Shown: in pieces, positions 8,820-17,813 of the stretch | Layout: every line of letters starts with the position of its first letter | Numbering within the stretch: the stretch's first letter is position 1 | Source: Hyphomicrobiales bacterium | GTDB taxonomy: Bacteria > Pseudomonadota > Alphaproteobacteria > Rhizobiales > Xanthobacteraceae | Assembly: GCA_027307405.1 (NCBI GenBank) | Contig: DAHUXA010000005.1 | Span: 1 to 47,524, forward strand | DNA: 47,524 nt | Direction of reading: 5' to 3' | Program-made: the position numbers and the translations under genes | Notes under the pieces: model-generated | Databases searched by the model: none | Told to the model about the DNA's origin: nothing | Seen by the model: only the letters and a program-made list of their open reading frames with translations

Positions 8820-10676
8820 TTTTTTCTGTAGATTTGCCGCCTTGTCGCGATCGTACCACCAGGTCTCAGGAATACCGCGGAAATAACGCGGTTTACCGGC
8901 CGGGTGGCCAAAGACGTCCCAATAGGCGATCCAGTGCGACCCTTTGTACCAATGCGGGATCCAGTAGCGCCCGGCACGGATAACGCGGTCAAGCGCTTTA
9001 CAGGCGGCCGTCAACTCATCCCGCGTCTTGGCAGCTATGATGATATCGACAAGCGCATCCACGGCCGGATCGGCAATGCCGGCAAGATTCTGCGACCCCT
9101 TTGTTGCGGCAGCTTGCGATGAAAAAAACGTGCGCAGCGAATCGCCAGGAGTTGCTGAAAAGCTGAAGCGCTCAACGGTGATGTCGAAATCGAAGCCGTC
9201 CACGCGCGCGCGATATTGTACCGGATCGACGACACGCAAGGTCGCGTCGATGCCGAGCACGCCAAGATTCTTGATGTAAGGCAAGTGATGCGGTTGGAAA
9301 GTCGGCTCATCGATCAGGAACTCGACCGTGATCGGCTTTCCATTCGGCAAAACTCGCTTGCCGTTCTTTAGCGCACAGCCGGCGTCATTGAGTAGCTGTG
9401 CGCCGCGCCTTAACCACTGCCGGTCCTGTCCTGACGCGTCCGTGACCGGCGGCACATATGGTTCACCGAACACTTCGTCCGGGACCTTTCCTCGAAACGG
9501 TTCGAGCAACGCGAGCTCGGCAGTATCCGGCTTGCCCTTCGCCATCATCGGTGAATTCTGAAACACCGAATGGGTGCGTTCGTAGGACCCGTACATGATG
9601 TTCTTGTTGGTCCACTCGAAATCAAACGCATCGATCAGAGCTTCGCGCACGCGCCGGTCCTTGAATTTGTCTCGCCGTGTATTGATGAACCAGCCCTGCG
9701 CGCCCGAAGGCGTGTCATCGGGAAGCACGTCTCGCTTGACGCGCCCATCCTTGAATGCCGGAAAGTCGTAGCGTGTCGCCCAGGTACGCGATGTGAACTC
9801 CTCGCGAAACAGATAATTTTTTGCCGTGAAGCCTTCGAACCCGACCTCACGATCGCGATAATATTCGAAGCGGACCACGTCAAAATTACTCTGCCCGCGT
9901 GAAACAGGGAGATCGGCGCCCCACCAATCCCTTACGCGCTCGTACTCGATAAAATGCCCAACCTGGAAGCGGCCGACTTTGTAGGCACCGCTGCCGAGCG
10001 GAACGTCCAGCGTCGATTCGTCGAATGGTTTGTTTGAATAGTAGACGCGCGAAAAGATCGGCAATGCGGCGACGAACAAGGGTACGTCGCGGCCACGTTT
10101 TTCGGCAAAGCGCACGACAACGGTGCGATCGTCTGCCGCTTCGGCGCCAGTGAAGTCGCGTAGCTGCTGCGTTATGATTGGATGACCCTTCTCTTTCAGC
10201 GTCGCGAGCGACCAGGCTACATCATGCGCCGTCAGCGTTGTGCCGTCGTGGAATTTTGCTTGCGCACGCAACGTAAAGCGATAGGTCAGCCCATCGTCTG
10301 AAATGCGAACGCTGCTCGCGGCAAGCCCGTACATGGCGTCAGGTTCGTCCCCTGAGCGTGCCATAAGGGCCGCAAACGTAAGCTCCATGCCCTGCGCTGC
10401 ATCGCCTTTCAGAATAAAGCTGTTCAACGAATTGAAGGTCTGGAACGACTGATTGAACTGGCGGTTTGGGCCAATTTGCGAGAACACACCCCCTTTCGGC
10501 GCATTTGGATTGACGTAGCTAAAGTGCGAAAAGTCTGCCGGATATTTGAGGTCGCCAAAGGCCGACATGCCATGCCGATCGGCATTTTGCGCCGAAGCTG
10601 AAACAATGCCACTGCCCGCCGCGGCTGCCGCCGCACTGGCGAAAAGACTCAACGCGCGGCGACGGCTCAAACTCAT
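8814..10676 (-). CDS. yejA: extracellular solute-binding protein, YejA-type, second copy
   Basis: 620 residues from ATG at 10676. An in-frame upstream extension lies within the neighbouring gene and is rejected. The N-terminus MSLSRRRALSLFASAAAAAAG has twin arginines followed by a hydrophobic stretch and an Ala-x-Ala region, so export by Tat is possible. The rest is a family 5 (SBP_bac_5) peptide-binding protein: FGDLKYPADFSHFSYVNPNAPKGG is the usual mature N-terminus of YejA proteins, followed by RFTLRAQAKFHDGTTLTAHDV, LGSGAYKV and a Trp-rich C-terminus (GRYWIPHWYKGSHWIAYWD). Expected role: periplasmic capture of peptides or muropeptides for YejBEF. It starts 4 bases after a paralogous gene. 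Confidence 0.92.
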   Translation of the reverse strand: MSLSRRRALSLFASAAAAAAGSGIVSASAQNADRHGMSAFGDLKYPADFSHFSYVNPNAPKGGVFSQIGPNRQFNQSFQTFNSLNSFILKGDAAQGMELTFAALMARSGDEPDAMYGLAASSVRISDDGLTYRFTLRAQAKFHDGTTLTAHDVAWSLATLKEKGHPIITQQLRDFTGAEAADDRTVVVRFAEKRGRDVPLFVAALPIFSRVYYSNKPFDESTLDVPLGSGAYKVGRFQVGHFIEYERVRDWWGADLPVSRGQSNFDVVRFEYYRDREVGFEGFTAKNYLFREEFTSRTWATRYDFPAFKDGRVKRDVLPDDTPSGAQGWFINTRRDKFKDRRVREALIDAFDFEWTNKNIMYGSYERTHSVFQNSPMMAKGKPDTAELALLEPFRGKVPDEVFGEPYVPPVTDASGQDRQWLRRGAQLLNDAGCALKNGKRVLPNGKPITVEFLIDEPTFQPHHLPYIKNLGVLGIDATLRVVDPVQYRARVDGFDFDITVERFSFSATPGDSLRTFFSSQAAATKGSQNLAGIADPAVDALVDIIIAAKTRDELTAACKALDRVIRAGRYWIPHWYKGSHWIAYWDVFGHPAGKPRYFRGIPETWWYDRDKAANLQKKG

Positions 10677-10680
10677 CGAT

Positions 10681-12570
10681 CTATAACCGTTGCGGCGCTT
10701 TGGCCGCTTTTGCCGCATCCCACCACCATATCGAGGGAAACGCCGACGAGCCGTATTTTGGCATCGTCTCGGGATGGCCAAAACGATCCCAACGCGCAGT
10801 GCGCTGTTTGCCGTAGGTCCATTGCGGCACCACGTAAAAATTCCATTGCAGGACACGATCCAGCGCCTTGGTGGCAGCGACCAGATCTTCACGGTCCTTG
10901 GTAAAGATGACTCGTTCGATCAGGGTATCGATCGCCGGATTCCTGATACCGATAAGGTTTCTTGAACCGGGTTGGTCGGCGGCTTGCGAACTCCAGAAGC
11001 CGCGCTGTTCGTTCCCGGGTGAAAGTGATTGCGCCCAGGACGCAACGATGATGTCAAAATCCCATTGGCGCAGTCGGTTTTCGTACTGCGCGGCGTCGAC
11101 GACGCGTACGCTTACCGTCATTCCCATTCGTTCCAAAGAAGGTTTGTAGAACAACACGAAGCGCTCGGTGGCGGGCTCGTCAACCAAGAATTCGACTGCG
11201 TATGGTTTCCCGGTCTTGGCGTCGACCAGTTTGGTGTTCTTGATCTCGTAACCGGCTTGACGAAACAATGTCAGCGCCTCACGGAGGTTGCCGCGCACGG
11301 CTTCCGGAGTACCGCCAACCGGATTTGTATAAGGCTTGGTGAACACCTCGTCCGGCACCTTGCCCCGGACGTTCTCAAGAATTTCCAGTTCTTTTCCGGT
11401 TGGCACGCCGGTGGCCGCGAGTTCGGTCCCTTCGAAGTAGCTTGCGATACGCTTGTACTGGCCAAAAAAGAGCTGTCGATTCATCTCTTCGAAATCGAAA
11501 ACAAAATTGAAGGCGCGGCGGACACGCGAATCCTTGAATTTGTCGCGACGAATGTTGAAGACGAAGCCCTGCATCACGCCAATATTTCGGATCGGAAACT
11601 CTTCCTTCACCACCCGCTTATCTCGCACGGCGGGGAAATCGTAAGAGTTCGCCCATTCCTTGGCGCTGTTCTCGAAGCGCCAGTCAACCTGATCGGCTTT
11701 GAAAGCCTCCAGCGCGACCGTGGAGTCGCGGAAATATTCGTAACGGATCGTCTGGAAATTTCGGGTACCCACGGTCACATTGAGGTCCTTGCCCCAATAG
11801 TCGTCGACTTTCTCGTAGACCAGTGTCCGACCCGGCGCGAAATCTTTGACCCGGTAGGGTCCCGAGCCCAGCGGCGGCTCAAGCGTGGTCTGCGTGATGT
11901 CGCGCTTGCGGCCGGACTTGTCGGTGCCTTCCCACCAATGTTTCGGCAGCACCGGCAGCTGGCCAACAATCTGCGGCAGCTCACGGTTGCCGGGCCCGTC
12001 GAATGTGAAGGTGATTTCGCGCTCGCCGCTCTTCTCTGCCTTCACGACATGGCGATAGTAAGCGCCATAGAACGGGCTGTTCTTCTTCAACACCTCGAAT
12101 GAATAAAGAACATCATCGGGTGAAATCGGTTTGCCGTCATGCCAGCGCGCGTTGGCGCGGAGACGATAGGTAACGACCGAATAGTCGTCCGGATATCTGA
12201 CGGCTTCCGCCAGCAAACCATATTCGGTGGACACCTCGTCAAGCGATGATGTCGTGAGCGTTTCAATGAACAAATCGGTTCCAATGGCGATGCTGCCCTT
12301 TACGCCCGCCACCACGGTATTGAAATTGTCAAAAGTGCCCAACGTGCTCTGGCGCACAGTGCCGCCTTGTGGCGCATTTGGTTTGACGTAATCAAAATGC
12401 TTGAAGCCCTCCGGATATTTGATGTCGCCGAATAGTGACAATGCATGCCGCCAATTCTGCGTCTGAGCCTCCGCCTGCCTGACCGGTGATGGTGTGCCCA
12501 ACACGCCCAAAGCGGGTGCGGCAAAGGTGACTGCGGTGGCGTGCAGGACGGACCGACGACTAAATTTCAT
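10681..12570 (-). CDS. yejA: extracellular solute-binding protein, YejA-type, first copy
   Basis: 629 residues from ATG at 12570; first gene of the yej operon. The N-terminus MKFSRRSVLHATAVTFAAPA carries an SRRSVLH twin-arginine-like motif and an export signal with a likely cleavage near AEAQT. The mature protein begins with the YejA-type segment FGDIKYPEGFKHFDYVKPNAPQGG. It continues with the SBP_bac_5 features RLRANARWHDGKPISPDDV and LGSGPYRVKDF, ending in NFYVVPQWTYGKQRTARWD. It is clearly paralogous to the next gene but divergent through most of its length, so the two probably differ in ligand preference. That is an inference. Confidence 0.92.
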   Translation of the reverse strand: MKFSRRSVLHATAVTFAAPALGVLGTPSPVRQAEAQTQNWRHALSLFGDIKYPEGFKHFDYVKPNAPQGGTVRQSTLGTFDNFNTVVAGVKGSIAIGTDLFIETLTTSSLDEVSTEYGLLAEAVRYPDDYSVVTYRLRANARWHDGKPISPDDVLYSFEVLKKNSPFYGAYYRHVVKAEKSGEREITFTFDGPGNRELPQIVGQLPVLPKHWWEGTDKSGRKRDITQTTLEPPLGSGPYRVKDFAPGRTLVYEKVDDYWGKDLNVTVGTRNFQTIRYEYFRDSTVALEAFKADQVDWRFENSAKEWANSYDFPAVRDKRVVKEEFPIRNIGVMQGFVFNIRRDKFKDSRVRRAFNFVFDFEEMNRQLFFGQYKRIASYFEGTELAATGVPTGKELEILENVRGKVPDEVFTKPYTNPVGGTPEAVRGNLREALTLFRQAGYEIKNTKLVDAKTGKPYAVEFLVDEPATERFVLFYKPSLERMGMTVSVRVVDAAQYENRLRQWDFDIIVASWAQSLSPGNEQRGFWSSQAADQPGSRNLIGIRNPAIDTLIERVIFTKDREDLVAATKALDRVLQWNFYVVPQWTYGKQRTARWDRFGHPETMPKYGSSAFPSIWWWDAAKAAKAPQRL

Positions 12571-12710
12571 TCAGCTACTCCGGCGCTAAAACGCCCCACT
12601 ATGCAGTCGTGGGTGATTATGTCGGTTTTTCGATACTTCGCGCCAGCTGGGAGACCCCATAGCTTGCGCAATCGTCAAATTTCCGTGGCCAATCGCCGCA
12701 ACGGCTACCT

Positions 12711-12742
12711 AAACAAACGGCCAGGCTGCGGCCCGGCCGTTT
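12711..12742 (-). terminator. hairpin with T-rich tail after cycM
   Basis: Read on the minus strand, AAACGGCC pairs with GGCCGTTT across a 12-base GC-rich loop (12715-12742), and the second arm runs into TTTGTTT. It lies just after the cycM stop and before the yej operon, where a terminator would be expected. Confidence 0.5.
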
Positions 12743-12764
12743 AGGTGGCATATCGTTGATTCGA

Positions 12765-13349
12765 TTATTTCTTAGCCGGCTCACCACCCGCCGGCGGCGT
12801 GCCTTCAGCTGCTTTCGGCAGCGCGACCGGGCTGTCAGCCAGGGTGTGCAAATAATCAATCACATCGGCACGTTGCTCCGCGCGCGACAACCCGGCGAAG
12901 GTCATGGCCGTTCCCGGGATATAACCGCGCGGGTTGGCCAGAAACTTGTTGAGCTCGTCAAAGCTCCAGTTGCCCCCCTTGCTCTTCATCCCCGCCGAGT
13001 AGTTGAAGCCTGCCTCGGACGCCCGCGGGCGGTTCACGATGTTCCACAAATTGGGGCCGACCCGGTTCGGACCGCCTTTTTCGAAAGTATGGCAGGCCTG
13101 ACACTGCTTGGCTGTGGCCTGGCCCTTTTCCACCGAGGCTTTGGCCAACAGCGCTTCGATCGGCTGCTCAGGCTCCTTGGCTGCGCCACCCTTCTCCCCT
13201 TCGGCCTGCTCTTTGACGGCGATATTGAACCCGGGCTTGCTCGGCTTTTCGGGCGCGAAGATCGCACCGGCGCCGATATTGAGTGCCAGCAGGATCAGGC
13301 AGGTGCCGAGGATGGCACCAAGGATCTTGTTGAGTTCGAAGGAATTCAT
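12765..13349 (-). CDS. cycM: membrane-anchored cytochrome c, CycM-type
   Basis: 194 residues from ATG at 13349; longer in-frame extensions run into the divergent promoter region and are not credible. One N-terminal membrane helix (about residues 9-32, [19 protein letters not shown]) anchors the protein in the inner membrane. It is followed by a charged linker and a class I cytochrome c domain with haem motif Cys83-x-x-Cys86-His87 and a distal Met in [11 protein letters not shown]. Bradyrhizobium CycM has the same architecture and N-terminus. It carries electrons from the bc1 complex to the aa3 terminal oxidase in the periplasm. The gene is monocistronic here and divergent from kdsB. Confidence 0.93.
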   Translation of the reverse strand: MNSFELNKILGAILGTCLILLALNIGAGAIFAPEKPSKPGFNIAVKEQAEGEKGGAAKEPEQPIEALLAKASVEKGQATAKQCQACHTFEKGGPNRVGPNLWNIVNRPRASEAGFNYSAGMKSKGGNWSFDELNKFLANPRGYIPGTAMTFAGLSRAEQRADVIDYLHTLADSPVALPKAAEGTPPAGGEPAKK

Positions 13350-13513
13350 CGAAAGACGGCTCCCGGAGCCGGGGCGATACGGTGCTGGGCGATGACCGCC
13401 AGGGTCCCGGCGGCGGCGATGAGATACCGGTTTGCCTGGCCTATGGCAACCCGTATAAGCGCCTGCGGCATTTTCGACACTCGTCACGCTCGGCCGGGCT
13501 TCCGGCAATTCCG

Positions 13514-14242
13514 ATGCCAAACGTCATCATTCTCATCCCTGCGCGCCTCACCTCCACACGCTTACCAGGCAAGCCGCTGGCCGATTTGAATGGCATGCCG
13601 ATGATCGTGCATGTGCTCCGACGCGCCGAATCCGCCCAACTTGGCGACGTCGTTGTTGCGACCGACTCCGAGGCAGTCGCCGCAGCAGTGGAAAAGGCCC
13701 GAGGCCGTGCCGTTATGACACGCAGCGATCATGTGTCGGGGTCGGACCGCATCTACGAAGCGCTGGAGGCGATCGACCCCGAACATCGCGTGGATATTGT
13801 CGTCAACGTGCAGGGAGACCTGCCGACCATTAATCCTTCCGACATAAGTGCCGCACTGAAGCCGCTCGACGACGCACAAGTCGATATCGCCACCCTTGCA
13901 GCCGTTATTACCGACGCCGATGAACGAACGAATCCAAACGTCGTCAAGGTGTCGGGGCAACAGATCGGTCCTGCTCGCCTTCGGGCAAAAAACTTCACCC
14001 GTAAAAACGCGACCGGCACTGGGCCCCATTATCATCATATCGGACTCTATGCGTATCGTCGTGCGGCTCTGGAGCGTTTTGTTAAGCTACCGCCATCGGC
14101 AAATGAGCAGCGGGAGAAATTGGAGCAACTTCGCGCACTCGACGCCGGCATGCGCATTGATGTGATGATAGTGAAGAGCGTGCCGATCGGTGTCGATACA
14201 CCTGAGGATTTGGAGAAGGCGCGCAGGTTGCTTGGCGGTTGA
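13514..14242 (+). CDS. kdsB: 3-deoxy-manno-octulosonate cytidylyltransferase
   Basis: 242 residues from ATG at 13514. The enzyme couples KDO to CTP to give CMP-KDO for lipid A-core synthesis in the cytosol. The N-terminal nucleotide-binding signature [20 protein letters not shown] is followed by [18 protein letters not shown] (metal-binding Asp) and [10 protein letters not shown], with [17 protein letters not shown] and [12 protein letters not shown] near the end. These are the standard KdsB landmarks and the length is normal. The gap to pheA is 98 bases and contains a decayed palindromic repeat, so co-transcription is uncertain. Confidence 0.95.
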   Translation: MPNVIILIPARLTSTRLPGKPLADLNGMPMIVHVLRRAESAQLGDVVVATDSEAVAAAVEKARGRAVMTRSDHVSGSDRIYEALEAIDPEHRVDIVVNVQGDLPTINPSDISAALKPLDDAQVDIATLAAVITDADERTNPNVVKVSGQQIGPARLRAKNFTRKNATGTGPHYHHIGLYAYRRAALERFVKLPPSANEQREKLEQLRALDAGMRIDVMIVKSVPIGVDTPEDLEKARRLLGG

Positions 14243-14276
14243 CTTAGGTGTGAAGGTCTGCGTACGGAACCCTCCG

Positions 14277-14320
14277 GCGCATGATCCGAAATGCGGTTAT
14301 CGGCTCAGGACGAGACACGC
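14277..14320. repeat. decayed palindromic repeat upstream of pheA
   Basis: Begins GCGCATGATCCGAAA and ends GGACGAGACACGC. It resembles a degenerate form of the GCGCATGATC...GATCATGCGC element seen better preserved at 38370-38404. The in-frame ATG at 14281 belongs to this remnant, which argues against it being the pheA start. Confidence 0.4.
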
Positions 14321-14340
14321 AAGCAAAAGCGCGGTGGGAC

Positions 14341-15198
14341 ATGACCAAAAAGAAGATCATCTTTCAGGGTGAGCCCGGGGCGAACTCGCATCTTGCCTGT
14401 CGCGAAGCCTATCCGGATCACGAACCAGTGCCCTGCCCGACTTTCGAGGATTGCTTTACCGCTCTTGTTGCAGGTGATGTCGACCTTGGCATGATCCCCA
14501 TCGAGAATTCGGTCGCCGGCCGCGTGGCCGATATTCATCATCTGATGCCGACCGCAGGGCTGCACATCATCGCCGAGTGGTTTCTTCCGATCCGCAATCA
14601 GCTGATGGCTCCAAAAGGAGCTACTTTGAAAACCATCAAGACGGTGCAAAGCCACGTGATGGCGCTCGGCCAGTGCCGCAATATTATCCGCGAGCTGAAG
14701 CTCAAACCGGTGGTCGCCGCCGATACCGCCGGTTCGGCGCGTGAGGTCGCTGAAGCCAAGGACAATACACGGGCAGCGATCGCCTCACGGCTGGCGGCGG
14801 AAATTTATGGCCTCGACATTCTGAAGGAAAATGTCGAAGACGAATCGCATTCCACCACGCGCTTCGTTGTGCTGTCGCGTGAGAAAAAATGGGCACATCC
14901 AGGTAAGGGCAAGGTCATTACGACCTTTGTGTTCAGGGTGCGTAACGTGCCGGCCGCGCTTTACAAGGCGCTCGGAGGGTTCGCTACCAACGGCGTGAAT
15001 ATGACCAAACTCGAAAGCTATATGGTTGGCGGCAATTTCTTCGCCACGCAGTTCTATGCGGATGTCGAGGGACATCCCGACGATCGAGCGCTTGTGTTCG
15101 CGCTTGAAGAACTCGCCTTTTTCTCCAAGGAATTAACGGTGCTGGGCGTCTATCCCGCACATCCTTTCCGCGAGACATTTAAGGAAGAGAAAGATTAG
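14341..15198 (+). CDS. pheA: prephenate dehydratase
   Basis: 285 residues from ATG at 14341, preceded by GGTGGGA. An in-frame ATG at 14281 is rejected because it lies in a repeat remnant. The enzyme converts prephenate to phenylpyruvate in phenylalanine synthesis. The catalytic PDT domain (residues about 5-185) starts with IIFQGEPGANSHLAC, contains IPIENSVAGRV, and ends with the TTRF motif (HSTTRFVVLS). A regulatory ACT domain follows (about 200-275): ALYKALGGFATNGVNMTKLESYM. The classical ESRP effector motif reads ESYM, a change I recall from other Rhizobiales PheA proteins, so feedback by Phe may use different contacts. No chorismate mutase domain is fused. Confidence 0.94.
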   Translation: MTKKKIIFQGEPGANSHLACREAYPDHEPVPCPTFEDCFTALVAGDVDLGMIPIENSVAGRVADIHHLMPTAGLHIIAEWFLPIRNQLMAPKGATLKTIKTVQSHVMALGQCRNIIRELKLKPVVAADTAGSAREVAEAKDNTRAAIASRLAAEIYGLDILKENVEDESHSTTRFVVLSREKKWAHPGKGKVITTFVFRVRNVPAALYKALGGFATNGVNMTKLESYMVGGNFFATQFYADVEGHPDDRALVFALEELAFFSKELTVLGVYPAHPFRETFKEEKD

Positions 15199-15210
15199 CG
15201 CTGGCTGCGA

Positions 15211-16572
15211 TCAGACTGCGACACGGCTGAGAAAGCCTTCGATGCCGCGTTGAAGGCTCGTAGCAGCGGCTTCGACTGTCTCGGATGCTTCGAGCACCTT
15301 GTTCGCCGCGCTACGTGTGTCGCCAACCGCGCGGGTCACCTCATTGAGCACGTTGACCATTCCGTTGGCACCTTCCGCCGCACTTGCCACGTTGTGCGAG
15401 ATCTCGTCGGTCGCGCTGTCCTGCTGTTGCAGCGATAGCGCCACGGCCGAGGTATAGCCATCTATTTCCCGCATACGCTCTGTGTTGCGCAGGATGGCGT
15501 CTACCGCAACCCTCGTTGAACTTTGTACGGCTTCGATCTGGCTAGCGATTTGCTCGGTCGCCTTCGCGGTCTGCACCGCAAGCGATTTAACTTCCGACGC
15601 AACCACCGCGAAACCGCGGCCTGCTTCACCGGCGCGCGCCGCCTCGATGGTGGCATTGAGTGCAAGCAGGTTTGTCTGTCCAGCAATGTTACGAATCAGG
15701 CTGACGACTTCGCCGATCTCCTGAACTGTATCGGTAAGGCGGGTCATCTGTTCGTTGGTTGTTTGCGCCTCCACGACAGAGTGCGATGCGACTTCTGCTG
15801 CCTGACTGATTTGGCGGCCAATCTCACCGATCGACGCGATCAGCTCTTCAGCAGCGCCTGCCGCCGCAGTCATGTTGGCACTGGCTTCATTTGAGCTGTT
15901 GACCGCGCCGGCGGCGCGCTCGGACGTATAGCCGGATGAATTCGACAAGGCCACCGCGATCGATTTCAGCGCGGCAGTGCTTTCCGTCACGGTCCGTATC
16001 ACACTCGCGACGCTTTCGCGAAAAGCGCGGATCTCTGTTTCGATTTCAACCCGGCGACGCTCTTGCTCTGTCAGCGCCGCACTTTTCCGTTCAGCGTGAA
16101 TCCGCTCGGTAATATCATCGTGCGTGCCAATCCAGTACTGACCACCTTTGACCGGCCGGTTGACGACCAGAACGGCACGACCGTCGGGAGTTTCCACGAT
16201 CCGATTCATTGACTCGCCCTGTCGCACTGCAGTTAAAATTTCGGCACGATATTTTTCGGCGTCAATGTTGAGGCTGCCAGTCGTTATTCGATTGTTGATC
16301 AGGTCCAGCAAGGTACACCCCGGTTTCACAACATTGGGTGATAGGCCGTACATCTCAACATAGCGATCATTGCAGACAAGAACGCGTTCGCGCGCGTCGA
16401 ACAAGATGACGCCTTGAGTCATATTATTGAGAACCATGGACAGCAGCGCGCTGTTGCCACCACTTACGTCCACGCTTCGCTGGTGTCGGCGATGCATAAA
16501 CATCACCGCGGCAAGGCCGGCGATGACAGCCACCGCATAAATCTGCCAGCTCTCTTCAAAAATGATGCTCAA
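15211..16572 (-). CDS. PAS-containing methyl-accepting chemotaxis-type receptor
   Basis: 453 residues from a TTG at 16570-16572 with GGTGGG upstream; this start keeps the N-terminal membrane helix (residues about 9-27, [16 protein letters not shown]). Residues about 45-160 form a PAS domain ([29 protein letters not shown] ... [15 protein letters not shown]). The rest is an MCP signalling domain with the highly conserved hairpin tip [24 protein letters not shown] near residue 290. There is no periplasmic sensor domain, so it probably senses an intracellular or redox signal through PAS. No che genes are adjacent, and coupling to flagella or another pathway is unknown. Confidence 0.9.
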   Translation of the reverse strand: MSIIFEESWQIYAVAVIAGLAAVMFMHRRHQRSVDVSGGNSALLSMVLNNMTQGVILFDARERVLVCNDRYVEMYGLSPNVVKPGCTLLDLINNRITTGSLNIDAEKYRAEILTAVRQGESMNRIVETPDGRAVLVVNRPVKGGQYWIGTHDDITERIHAERKSAALTEQERRRVEIETEIRAFRESVASVIRTVTESTAALKSIAVALSNSSGYTSERAAGAVNSSNEASANMTAAAGAAEELIASIGEIGRQISQAAEVASHSVVEAQTTNEQMTRLTDTVQEIGEVVSLIRNIAGQTNLLALNATIEAARAGEAGRGFAVVASEVKSLAVQTAKATEQIASQIEAVQSSTRVAVDAILRNTERMREIDGYTSAVALSLQQQDSATDEISHNVASAAEGANGMVNVLNEVTRAVGDTRSAANKVLEASETVEAAATSLQRGIEGFLSRVAV

Positions 16573-16628
16573 GCCGACCCACCCGCCTGATCGCGGAACC
16601 TTATACCGCTGTAAGTTTTTATTAATTG

Positions 16629-17783
16629 TTAACCTACAGGCGGACGGTCGATATGCCCGGAGCGACTCCGCTCAAATTGCTCGACAAAGCGCGGGGACAG
16701 GGTGCGCAATCGGTCGATGTCGACGCGACCGGACCGCGTGACGTAGCTCATGGCAAATTCGATCGGCGCGAGTTGCATGTGCTCGGCGAAGTGCTCGTAC
16801 CAGACTGCACTCCCATTGGCGCCTGCCAACAGTTTTTCCAAGACTGGTCGCCGCGTTGTTTCGTAAGCGGCAAGCGCCACTGAAGTGTCGCCTGGGTATG
16901 CCGTCATCGCCTTGTCGAGCGCAATCGCGTCCTCCATGGCGAGCCGCGTACCAGAGCCAATGGAGAAATGCGCAGTGTGCAGCGCGTCGCCTATCAGCAC
17001 GCTGTTATGAACCCACCAGTGCTCATTGTGCACAAGAGGAAACTGTCGCCAGATCGAGTTGTTTGAGATCAGCGGGTGACCCTCTAAAGCCTGAGCAAAC
17101 ACGCGCTCGCATAGCGCGCGGGTCTCCGTCTCCATCATCTGCGGAAAACCGGCGCGGACGAAAGTACCTTGGTCGACCTCAACAATGAAGGTGCTAAGGT
17201 CCGGCGCATGTCTGTAGTGATGCGCGTTAAAAAATCCGAGTTCGGTTTCGATAAAAGTCTGCGTCAGGGTTTCGAACCTTTTGGTGGTGCCGAACCATGC
17301 AAAGCGATTGGTAAGGAAACCCACCGTGGCGCCGAAGTTCTTTTCCCAGCTGCGACGTACCAGCGAATTGACCCCATCGGCTCCGACGATGAGATCAGCG
17401 TTCCCTAACTCTCCCAGGCTTCTTACCGTACGTCCGTAGACCGGCTCAATGCCGGCCGAACGCACGCGCGCCTGAAGCAGCTGGAGGAGCTTCAGCCGGC
17501 CGATGGCCGCAAAGCCGACACCGTCGATCACCACACGCTCATTACGGTGGACGACGGCGATATCGCTCCATGCTTCCATATGCGGAACGATCGCCGCGTA
17601 GGTTTCCTGATCGTCTTCGCGCAAAAATTCCAACGCCCGATCAGAGAAGACCACGCCGAACCCGAAGGTGGCGTCGGCAGAATTCTGCTCAATAACAGCG
17701 ACGTCGATATTAGGTCGGCGGCGCTTGATTAAATACGCGAGATAGAGGCCCGCGGGACCGGCGCCGAGAACTACGACACGCAT
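16629..17783 (-). CDS. stand-alone FAD-dependent aromatic hydroxylase, VioD/anthraniloyl-CoA monooxygenase N-domain type
   Basis: 384 residues. The Rossmann fold for FAD starts at residue 4 ([14 protein letters not shown]). [10 protein letters not shown] is the DG-type motif, and [22 protein letters not shown] is the GD motif that contacts the FAD ribityl chain. Sequence style ([24 protein letters not shown]) resembles the flavin hydroxylase domain of anthraniloyl-CoA/salicylyl-CoA monooxygenases and tryptophan hydroxylase VioD of violacein synthesis. The C-terminal old-yellow-enzyme-like reductase domain of the CoA enzymes is absent. Expected reaction: NAD(P)H- and O2-dependent hydroxylation of an aromatic or indole substrate. 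The substrate is unknown and no pathway genes are adjacent. Confidence 0.85.
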   Translation of the reverse strand: MRVVVLGAGPAGLYLAYLIKRRRPNIDVAVIEQNSADATFGFGVVFSDRALEFLREDDQETYAAIVPHMEAWSDIAVVHRNERVVIDGVGFAAIGRLKLLQLLQARVRSAGIEPVYGRTVRSLGELGNADLIVGADGVNSLVRRSWEKNFGATVGFLTNRFAWFGTTKRFETLTQTFIETELGFFNAHHYRHAPDLSTFIVEVDQGTFVRAGFPQMMETETRALCERVFAQALEGHPLISNNSIWRQFPLVHNEHWWVHNSVLIGDALHTAHFSIGSGTRLAMEDAIALDKAMTAYPGDTSVALAAYETTRRPVLEKLLAGANGSAVWYEHFAEHMQLAPIEFAMSYVTRSGRVDIDRLRTLSPRFVEQFERSRSGHIDRPPVG

Positions 17784-17813
17784 GGCTTTTCTCAGGCTGC
17801 TCGAACAGCTCTC

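Noticed and set aside
11029-12102. Plus-strand open frame of 357 codons
   Set aside because: Antisense to the first yejA gene, whose protein has clear family motifs; high GC favours long antisense frames. No recognisable domain and no ribosome site.
16600-16640. TTAA-rich stretch upstream of the chemoreceptor considered as a CtrA site
   Set aside because: TTAATTGTTAA has a 3-base spacer, not the TTAA-N7-TTAA spacing.
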